The notes under the pieces were generated by a model. The model was given only the letters and a program-made list of their open reading frames with translations. It ran no database searches and was not told the origin of the DNA. A stretch of 5,223 bases of DNA, from NCBI GenBank assembly GCA_043760535.1, contig JAYUOV010000117.1, positions 1-5,223 of the forward strand. Reading direction: 5' to 3'. The number at the start of each line of letters is the position of its first letter. The stretch's first letter is position 1. Source of the DNA: JAZKFT01 sp043760535 (lineage in GTDB: Bacteria; Bacteroidota; Bacteroidia; Chitinophagales; Chitinophagaceae). The translations under genes were made by a program, and so were the position numbers. This document shows, piece after piece, positions 1 to 4,487 of the stretch.

Positions 1-330
1 TTTTGCTGTATCTAATATTAAATTCGCAGCCTGTTGGTCGTTTATACATTCAAAAAAACCTACACCGCCTACAGTTACATCGTCGCCTTTGTTTTTGTAT
101 TTTTTATTTGTAAATGCTGCTATTCTTCCAATAACTTTTCCTAAATCGTCTTTCAAAATCCATCTTTCTATTTTGCCAAATCTGAAAGCTTTGTTTTTCT
201 TATTATCAAAAACTTCCGCTACATCTTTATCCAATGGTTGTATCCAGTTAGCGTCATTTTTATAAATAGATAGTGGGAGTTTAAAAAAAGCGTCTTCATC
301 AGCAGGGGAGGAAACAGAAAATATTCGCAT
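1..330 (-). CDS. GNAT-like acetyltransferase family protein, C-terminal part beyond left edge
   Basis: Only the first 110 codons are inside the window; the frame is open to base 1. The start is the ATG at 330-328, the first start codon after an in-frame TAA that lies inside the end of the upstream gene. Visible landmarks are LYKNDANWIQPLDKD-like text at residues 20-36, a K/R-rich FDNKKNKAFR stretch (41-50), a strand pair RWILKDDLGKVIGRIAAF (56-73) and GGVGFFECIND (88-98). The 'DxxGKxIGRIAAF' pattern followed by 'GFFE' is what I associate with a family of roughly 370-390-residue Bacteroidota proteins annotated as N-acetyltransferase-like (GNAT fold). The substrate is unknown, and the acetyl-CoA loop is not visible in this part. 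The gene starts 25 bp after the hydroxylase gene on the same strand, so it is probably the second gene of that transcript. Family assignment is from recalled similarity; function is not established. Confidence 0.6.
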   Translation of the reverse strand, partial: MRIFSVSSPADEDAFFKLPLSIYKNDANWIQPLDKDVAEVFDNKKNKAFRFGKIERWILKDDLGKVIGRIAAFTNKKYKNKGDDVTVGGVGFFECINDQQAANLILDTAK

Positions 331-355
331 AGAATAAAATTGGTGAAGCGCTAAA

Positions 356-1252
356 TCAGGTTACAGAGTTCTTAAGTTCTTTTCTAAGTTGAACAGCTGT
401 TTTAGTTGAGCCATCATGGCTCCAGCCCGGTGGCATAAGCAGGTATTTTATTTTAGTGACAAAGGATACGTTCTTCTTTAGATCAGTTGCCATTCCTTTC
501 CATTCATGTAGTACGTGATTGATAGGATTGTTTGGATTATCCAAAGGTTTTGTAAGGCCGTATTTTACAGGCTCATTGGGCAACTCATCTTGAAAAGTAC
601 CAAATAATCTGTCCCAAATAATAAGACACATGCCCATATTTTTATCTAGGTAAACAATATTACTTGCATGATGCACCCTGTGGTGTGCCGGTGTTACAAA
701 AATGGCTTCAAACCAGCGAGGCATCTTGTTGATGTATTGAGTATGTACCAATATTCCATAGGTTTGAGTGATGGAATACATAAATACAATATCAAGCGGG
801 TGAAAACCCATTAATGCAATTGGAATAAAATAGACGAAACGATAAACAGGTTGCAATACCGAAGAACGGAACCCTGTAGTTAAATTAAATTCGTCTGAAG
901 AATGGTGGGTTAAATGTACTGCCCAGAAAAGGCGACAGTAATGATCAATTCTATGCTCAATATAAAAAGCAAGGTCCTCGAAAATGAAAAGTAAGAACCA
1001 ATATAAATAAGGATTTTCTATTTTGAAAAAATGCTGGTTATAACTCCACATTAAAACACTTACATAAAATGCCCAGCGTAACAAAAGGTCCAACGAACCG
1101 TTCATCAAGGTCAAGTAAACATTCTGTAAAACACCTTTCACGGTGTAAAATTTTTTCTCTCCCCAATTACTCATTAAAATTTCAGCACCTATAAAAATGA
1201 TATAGATGGGCACTGAAAGTAATAAAAACCATGTTTCCCTAGAGGATTGCAT
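356..1252 (-). CDS. Fatty acid hydroxylase / sterol desaturase superfamily membrane protein (alkylglycerol monooxygenase-like)
   Basis: This is a 298-residue integral membrane di-iron oxygenase candidate. The histidine clusters of the superfamily are complete: HRIDH (H100, H104), HLTHH (H113, H116, H117), a lone H170 in LVHTQYI, and HHRVHH (H190, H191, H194, H195). DKN (204-206) and LIIWDRLFGTF (210-220) follow. Hydrophobic segments near residues 8-27, 53-70, 82-98 and 136-160 would be membrane spans, with the His clusters on the cytoplasmic face. Family members use O2 and two irons to hydroxylate or desaturate lipid chains. The order HxxHHSS, NLTT, RxSVLQ, VHTxxI, TPxHHRVHH, DKN, IIWDxxFGTF resembles animal alkylglycerol monooxygenase (TMEM195) more than classical sterol desaturases. 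The C-terminal PPGWSHDGS (274-282) is shared with many bacterial members, as I recall. The real substrate cannot be read from sequence. The ATG at 1252 gives normal family length; no Shine-Dalgarno is evident. Confidence 0.88.
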   Translation of the reverse strand: MQSSRETWFLLLSVPIYIIFIGAEILMSNWGEKKFYTVKGVLQNVYLTLMNGSLDLLLRWAFYVSVLMWSYNQHFFKIENPYLYWFLLFIFEDLAFYIEHRIDHYCRLFWAVHLTHHSSDEFNLTTGFRSSVLQPVYRFVYFIPIALMGFHPLDIVFMYSITQTYGILVHTQYINKMPRWFEAIFVTPAHHRVHHASNIVYLDKNMGMCLIIWDRLFGTFQDELPNEPVKYGLTKPLDNPNNPINHVLHEWKGMATDLKKNVSFVTKIKYLLMPPGWSHDGSTKTAVQLRKELKNSVT

Positions 1253-1260
1253 TTTTATTT

Positions 1261-1343
1261 AATTATCAATTACGAATGTTTGAATTACGAATGATAGCAA
1301 CTTACCTTAATTCCCCGTAATTGATAATTTGTAATTCCTAATT
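1261..1343. repeat. Inverted blocks of AATTANN heptamers forming a 14-bp inverted repeat
   Basis: The left block on the plus strand reads AATTATC (1261-1267), AATTACG (1268-1274), then AATTACG again (1283-1289); the 15-mers at 1268-1282 and 1283-1297 match at 13 of 15 bases. The right block has the same unit inverted as four tandem heptamers: CGTAATT (1316-1322), GATAATT (1323-1329), TGTAATT (1330-1336) and CCTAATT (1337-1343), plus a separated copy at 1306-1312. As a result 1261-1274 is the exact reverse complement of 1316-1329, a 14-bp perfect stem with a 41-nt loop. It ends 8 bp upstream of the hydroxylase ATG. There is no T-tract after a GC-rich stem, so it is not a typical terminator. 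Confidence 0.75.
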
Positions 1344-1362
1344 GAATTAAGCTGTGATTTAT

Positions 1363-1393
1363 CAAATCTGACATTGTTCTGGGATGTTTCAAA
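1363..1393 (-). promoter_or_regulatory. Candidate Bacteroidota promoter for the hydroxylase gene
   Basis: On the minus strand a TTTG (-33 type, plus-strand CAAA at 1390-1393) is followed after exactly 19 bp by CAGATTTG (1370-1363). The latter matches the Bacteroidota -7 box TAnnTTTG at five of its six fixed positions; the first T is C here. The spacing fits the known sigma-ABfr architecture. Transcription would begin near 1357 and give a leader of about 105 nt containing the heptamer inverted repeat. The -7 box overlaps an 11-bp sequence repeated at 1436-1446, so part of the match could come from repeat composition. Confidence 0.35.
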
Positions 1394-1406
1394 ACCTCAA
1401 CCTTCT

Positions 1407-1462
1407 CCTATCTTTTGTCTTTAATCTTTAGTCTTAAATCTGACATCTAATATCTAACATCT
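1407..1462. repeat. Tandem array of eight degenerate heptamers (NNNRTCT / AGAYNNN)
   Basis: Eight consecutive 7-bp units without slippage read CCTATCT, TTTGTCT, TTAATCT, TTAGTCT, TAAATCT, GACATCT, AATATCT and AACATCT on the plus strand. Every unit ends in TCT, and the preceding base is always A or G. A ninth weaker unit, ACCTTCT, precedes at 1400-1406. On the strand that encodes frr this reads as AGAYNNN repeated, beginning 4 bp after the frr stop codon. There is no open frame or strong dyad inside. Similar AGATnTTAGA-type strings are familiar to me from intergenic regions of Sphingobacteriia/Chitinophagia genomes, but I know of no assigned function. Confidence 0.8.
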
Positions 1463-1466
1463 ATTC

Positions 1467-2030
1467 TTATACTGCCATTATCTCTACTTCCTTCGCTGCA
1501 AGGTGTTTCTCTACTAATACGATATGCTTGTCTGTTGCTACTTGGGCTGCGGCTTCTGCATCCTTACATTCATCTTCGCTTGCACCATCTTTTTGAAGTT
1601 TCTTAATTTGCTCTATCGCATCTCTTCGAATATTACGAATAGATACTTTTGCCTGTTCACCCTCAGCATTACATTTTTTTACTAGTTCTTTACGTCTCTC
1701 CTCTGTAAGCGGTGGTAAAAACAGCCGAATGATTACTCCATCATTTTGTGGATTGATACCAATATTAGCAGCTATAATAGCACGTTCTATTACCTGTAAC
1801 ATGTTTTTCTCCCATGGTGTTACTGATATGGTACGAGCATCCAAGGTAGTAATATTGGCAATTTGACTGATGGGTGTAGGGCTTCCGTAATAGTCGGCTA
1901 CAATACCATCAAGCATTACAGGGTTTGCTTTACCCGCTCTTATTTTTACTAATTCTGCTTCCAAGTGGTTAATTGCTTTTGCCATTGTAGATGCAGCTTC
2001 ATCAAGTATTAGCGATAATTCGTCTGACAT
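1467..2030 (-). CDS. frr: Ribosome recycling factor
   Basis: This 187-residue protein has the usual length of RRF (about 185). With EF-G it splits the post-termination 70S ribosome in the cytoplasm so that subunits can be reused. Conserved landmarks are LVKIRAGKANPVML (27-40), YYGSPTPISQIANI (47-60), PWEKNMLQVIERAI (72-85), ANIGINPQNDG (88-98), IRLFLPPLTEERRKELVK (101-118) and VSIRNIRRD (129-137). The last contains the arginine equivalent to the functionally important R132 of E. coli. Residues 1-30 and about 107-187 form the long three-helix bundle; the middle is the beta-rich domain II. The start at 2030 gives the canonical N-terminus. The usual partner pyrH is not directly upstream; instead a WecA-like gene precedes it beyond a terminator, so frr is probably transcribed alone. 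No unusual residues were noticed. Confidence 0.97.
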   Translation of the reverse strand: MSDELSLILDEAASTMAKAINHLEAELVKIRAGKANPVMLDGIVADYYGSPTPISQIANITTLDARTISVTPWEKNMLQVIERAIIAANIGINPQNDGVIIRLFLPPLTEERRKELVKKCNAEGEQAKVSIRNIRRDAIEQIKKLQKDGASEDECKDAEAAAQVATDKHIVLVEKHLAAKEVEIMAV

Positions 2031-2046
2031 AATTTTCGATTGGGTG

Positions 2047-2054
2047 CAAAGCTA
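2047..2054 (-). promoter_or_regulatory. Candidate -7 promoter box for frr
   Basis: The minus strand reads TAGCTTTG, a full match to the Bacteroidota -7 consensus TAnnTTTG, 17 bp upstream of the frr ATG. The implied transcript start is near 2040, leaving a leader of only about 10 nt. No TTTG-type -33 element is visible at the expected distance, because that region lies inside the terminator hairpin of the preceding gene. An isolated 8-bp match with four to six fixed bases can occur by chance in AT-rich DNA. Confidence 0.4.
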
Positions 2055-2085
2055 AAAAAAATCTGATGGGATACCATCAGATTTT
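2054..2085 (-). terminator. Rho-independent terminator after the WecA-like gene
   Basis: A perfect 12-bp stem pairs 2058-2069 with 2074-2085 around a 4-nt loop at 2070-2073. Its core is CTGATGG/CCATCAG. Read on the minus strand, the stem runs into an uninterrupted T-tract (2060-2054), the classic intrinsic terminator layout. It lies 32-63 bp after the stop of the WecA-like gene and before frr. The plus-strand side also has four Ts, so weaker action in that direction is possible, but no plus-strand gene leads into it. Confidence 0.85.
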
Positions 2086-2116
2086 AATATTTTAAATAAA
2101 ATATTAAGAAACCAAC

Positions 2117-3235
2117 CTATTCAACTTCAACTGCTTCTTGGCTAAAATTAAATATTTTATGAGTAGTTATCACTGTATTTTGTTGTGGTTCCATTTCATA
2201 AGCAGCTTTTAATTTTTGTCTTCTTACGTATACCAAGCTTATTAAACCAACAGCCATGGCTAATAAAACACCAATAATTAAAGTACAATCATAGTTTCGT
2301 AAGGTAAATGCTGTAACGATAAATAATACTGTAGTTGCCAATAATGAATAAGTTATTTTCTTGTGAGAAAAGCCTAGATCCAATAAATAATGGTGAACAT
2401 GTATTCTGTCAGGGCTAAATGGTGATCTTCTATCTAAAATTCTCAACCCAAATACCCTCAGCGTATCAAACAAAGGAACGATAAGTACTGCAAAACCTAA
2501 GGCAGGGGCAGCGTGTAAACTGAACGATTGGCCTTGAACGCCAGCAACGTTCACAAATTTTATTACTAAAATCGAATTAATTATTCCGATAATTAAAGAG
2601 CCGGTATCGCCCATGAATATTTTAGCAGGAGAAAAATTGTATATTAAAAAAGCCAATATAGCTGTTGACAAAGAGATGGCCATTACAGCATAAGTAATTT
2701 CATTTGCAAAATAAAAGTAAATGCCAAAAACCAATGTAGTGATGAAACCCAAACTTCCTGCAAGACCATCAATACCATCTATTAAATTAAAAGCATTTGT
2801 AATAACTATAATAGCAAACATGGTAAGGAAAATACTCGCATAATAAGGAATTTCATTTATGCCTAAAAAACCATGCATGTTATTGAGGTATGTATTACCA
2901 AAATGCATAATAATAAAAGCGGCAAGTAGCTGTCCAATAAATTTTTTGTTGGCAGATAATACGAGGATATCATCCTTTAAGCCAAGAAAGAAGATTACAA
3001 TAGTAGCAGCTGCAAAATATTTTAATTCAGGGGATACAGGTGCTCCCATGAGTGTAGCCACAATAAATCCTGCAAAAATTCCTAATCCACCCAATGTAGG
3101 TATAACTGCTTTGTGAACTTTACGCTCATCAGGCTCGTCAAATAACTTTTTACTTTTAGCAATTTGAATGATAACAGGTATAGCGAAGTAAGTTATAATG
3201 AAGGCCAAAAAAGCACTAATAATAATATTTTGCAT
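2117..3235 (-). CDS. WecA/TagO-type polyprenyl-phosphate N-acetylhexosamine-1-phosphate transferase
   Basis: This 372-residue polytopic membrane enzyme of the MraY/WecA superfamily transfers a sugar-1-phosphate (typically GlcNAc-1-P from UDP-GlcNAc) to undecaprenyl phosphate. That step starts lipid-linked surface glycan assembly at the inner membrane. Visible signatures are DEPDERKVHKAVIPTLGG (33-50), the Mg-binding LKDD (86-89), NAFNLIDGIDGLAG (147-160) with D153 and D156, FMGDTGS (207-213) and RSPFSPDRIHVHH (270-282) with the HxHH loop. About ten hydrophobic spans fill the rest. The HVHH loop and the PDxxHxHH context point to WecA/TagO rather than MraY of peptidoglycan synthesis, which would also sit in the mur/fts cluster. 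The exact sugar is not determined. A soluble tail (about 340-372) lacks recognisable motifs. The start is the ATG at 3235, directly before the first hydrophobic span. Transcription ends at the terminator before frr. Confidence 0.9.
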   Translation of the reverse strand: MQNIIISAFLAFIITYFAIPVIIQIAKSKKLFDEPDERKVHKAVIPTLGGLGIFAGFIVATLMGAPVSPELKYFAAATIVIFFLGLKDDILVLSANKKFIGQLLAAFIIMHFGNTYLNNMHGFLGINEIPYYASIFLTMFAIIVITNAFNLIDGIDGLAGSLGFITTLVFGIYFYFANEITYAVMAISLSTAILAFLIYNFSPAKIFMGDTGSLIIGIINSILVIKFVNVAGVQGQSFSLHAAPALGFAVLIVPLFDTLRVFGLRILDRRSPFSPDRIHVHHYLLDLGFSHKKITYSLLATTVLFIVTAFTLRNYDCTLIIGVLLAMAVGLISLVYVRRQKLKAAYEMEPQQNTVITTHKIFNFSQEAVEVE

Positions 3236-3259
3236 AAATCTTTTTAATTCCCAACCCTA

Positions 3260-3267
3260 CAAAAATA
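3260..3267 (-). promoter_or_regulatory. Candidate -7 promoter box for the WecA-like gene
   Basis: The minus strand reads TATTTTTG, matching TAnnTTTG, 25 bp upstream of the ATG at 3235. The implied start near 3253 gives a leader of about 18 nt. No TTTG -33 element is seen 17-23 bp further upstream. The sequence is A/T-rich, so a chance match is fairly likely. Confidence 0.35.
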
Positions 3268-3424
3268 TAAAAAAACTATCTATTATGATGATATTCATCT
3301 CTCTTATGTTGTTTGTTCACATAAAAATAATAATCAATTTGTTATATTAACGGCATTATTGGTATGTTATTACGGATATTTAAGAGACCAAATATTTTCT
3401 TTAGAAAAAATCTTTAGTTTCCAG

Positions 3425-3432
3425 TACGTTTG
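3425..3432 (+). promoter_or_regulatory. Candidate -7 promoter box for the transketolase gene
   Basis: TACGTTTG is a full match to the Bacteroidota -7 consensus TAnnTTTG, 37 bp upstream of the transketolase ATG. The implied start is near 3438-3440, with a 30-nt A-rich leader and no Shine-Dalgarno. The -33 region has only TTTAG-like sequence around 3400, not a clear TTTG. The box overlaps a perfect 10-bp palindrome GTTTGCAAAC at 3428-3437. The rest of the divergent spacer (3268-3424) shows nothing else I can support. Confidence 0.5.
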
Positions 3433-3469
3433 CAAACAAGAATTTAACCAATCTTAAACAAAACAAGAA

Positions 3470-4303
3470 ATGACTAATTTAAAAGATACAGCCACACAAA
3501 TAAGAAGGGATATAGTAAGAATGGTGCACGGCGTACAAAGTGGGCATCCCGGTGGGTCATTAGGTTGCACAGAATACTTCACAGCTCTATATTTTAATGT
3601 ACTAAAGCACAATCCCGATTTTAAAATGGATGGTAGGGAAGAGGATCTGTTCTTCTTAAGTAATGGACATATTTCCCCAGTTTGGTATAGCACTTTGGCA
3701 AGGTGTGGATATTTTCCAACAGCAGAATTAGCAACCTTTCGCAAGCTCAACAGCAGATTACAAGGCCACCCAACCACACACGAACATTTACCCGGTATTC
3801 GCATAGCTTCTGGTTCGCTTGGGCAGGGTATGAGTGTTGCTATAGGCGCAGCACTTTCTAAAAAACTGAATGGAGATGCGCACCTTGTATATTCTTTACA
3901 TGGGGATGGAGAATTAGAAGAAGGGCAAAATTGGGAAGCTATTATGTTTGCAGGTAGCAAAAATGTAGATAATTTAATAGCCACCATAGATTTAAATGGT
4001 CAACAGATAGATGGCTCAACAGAAAAAGTTATGAGCCTTGGCAACCTCCATGCAAAGTTTGAAGCCTTTGGTTGGGAAGTAATGGATATGGATGGCAATG
4101 ATGTAGATGCAGTAGTTGCAGGGCTTAACGAAGCAAAAACCCGCACGGGAAAAGGAAAACCCGTAGTTATATTGATGAAAACTATTATGGGTAAGGGTGT
4201 TTCTTTTATGGAAGGCACCCACGAGTGGCACGGCATTGCACCCAACGATGAGCAGTTGGCAAAGGCATTGGAAGAATTACCAAGTACGATGGCAGATTAT
4301 TAA
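3470..4303 (+). CDS. Transketolase, N-terminal (thiamine diphosphate-binding) subunit
   Basis: This 277-residue protein corresponds to the first domain of transketolase, which moves two-carbon ketol units between sugar phosphates in the cytosolic pentose phosphate pathway. Landmarks are GHPGGSLG (25-32), SNGHISP (64-70), LQGHP (98-102), GSLGQGMSVAIGAA (115-128) and the ThDP/Mg signature GDGELEEGQNWEA (145-157) continuing to N176, with D146 and N176 as expected metal ligands. HEWHG (251-255) lies near the end. Full-length transketolase is about 650 residues. In many bacteria and archaea it is split, with a separate pyrimidine-binding/C-terminal subunit of about 310 residues needed for activity. 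The stop codon is genuine: the protein ends at the normal domain boundary and a terminator follows, so this is a natural split form rather than a truncation. The partner gene is not in the window. The ATG at 3470 follows a candidate -7 box by 37 bp. Confidence 0.93.
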   Translation: MTNLKDTATQIRRDIVRMVHGVQSGHPGGSLGCTEYFTALYFNVLKHNPDFKMDGREEDLFFLSNGHISPVWYSTLARCGYFPTAELATFRKLNSRLQGHPTTHEHLPGIRIASGSLGQGMSVAIGAALSKKLNGDAHLVYSLHGDGELEEGQNWEAIMFAGSKNVDNLIATIDLNGQQIDGSTEKVMSLGNLHAKFEAFGWEVMDMDGNDVDAVVAGLNEAKTRTGKGKPVVILMKTIMGKGVSFMEGTHEWHGIAPNDEQLAKALEELPSTMADY

Positions 4304-4321
4304 ATGATAATTTTATTTTAT

Positions 4322-4352
4322 AAAAGTCGCTCCAATTACGAGCGGCTTTTTT
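4322..4352 (+). terminator. Rho-independent terminator after the transketolase subunit
   Basis: An 11-bp stem pairs 4322-4332 with 4340-4350 and includes one G-U pair (4327 with 4345). The loop is 7 nt (4333-4339), the core is GTCGCTC/GAGCGGC, and Ts run from 4347 to 4352. It lies 18 bp after the transketolase stop. Four As on the 5' side mean it could also act on the minus strand, but no minus-strand gene is seen beyond it. The remaining spacer to purT (4353-4487) contains no convincing gene or consensus promoter. Confidence 0.85.
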
Positions 4353-4487
4353 ATTTATACTCGGGTCGGCCTTAAAAGTCGGAAGCAACTATAGGAAGCT
4401 TTTTCGGATAAATGTCTTGTATATAATCATAAGTAGCCATCATAGAAACCCGTAAGTGTTAATTCAGTTAATAATTTAAATTGCAGC

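Noticed and set aside
2859..3116. 85-codon plus-strand open frame inside the WecA-like gene
   Set aside because: It is antisense to a well-supported membrane protein gene, has no recognisable domain and no promoter.
3304..3324. Short dyad TTATGT/ACATAA in the divergent spacer
   Set aside because: A stem of only six A/T-rich pairs with a 9-nt loop is expected by chance; there is no T-tract or conserved context.
3454..3987. 177-codon open frame on the minus strand inside the transketolase gene
   Set aside because: It lies wholly opposite a clearly conserved coding sequence, is rich in Ser/Cys/Pro as expected for a reverse-complement shadow, and shows no recognisable domain.
4000..4388. Three overlapping minus-strand open frames at the end of transketolase and across its terminator
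   Set aside because: They are shadows of the coding strand; one runs through the terminator hairpin, and none resembles a known protein.
4422..4427. TATAAT hexamer upstream of purT resembling a sigma-70 -10 box
   Set aside because: Bacteroidota promoters use a different consensus (TTTG / TAnnTTTG); no -35 partner is evident and such hexamers are common in AT-rich DNA.
4375..4443. Short minus-strand frame of 22-23 codons (MMATYDYIQDIYPKK...) in the spacer before purT
   Set aside because: It starts with a double ATG and has a plausible composition, but is too short to judge and has no clear promoter or recognised homologue. It could be a small protein or a gene remnant; comparing the spacer in relatives would decide.
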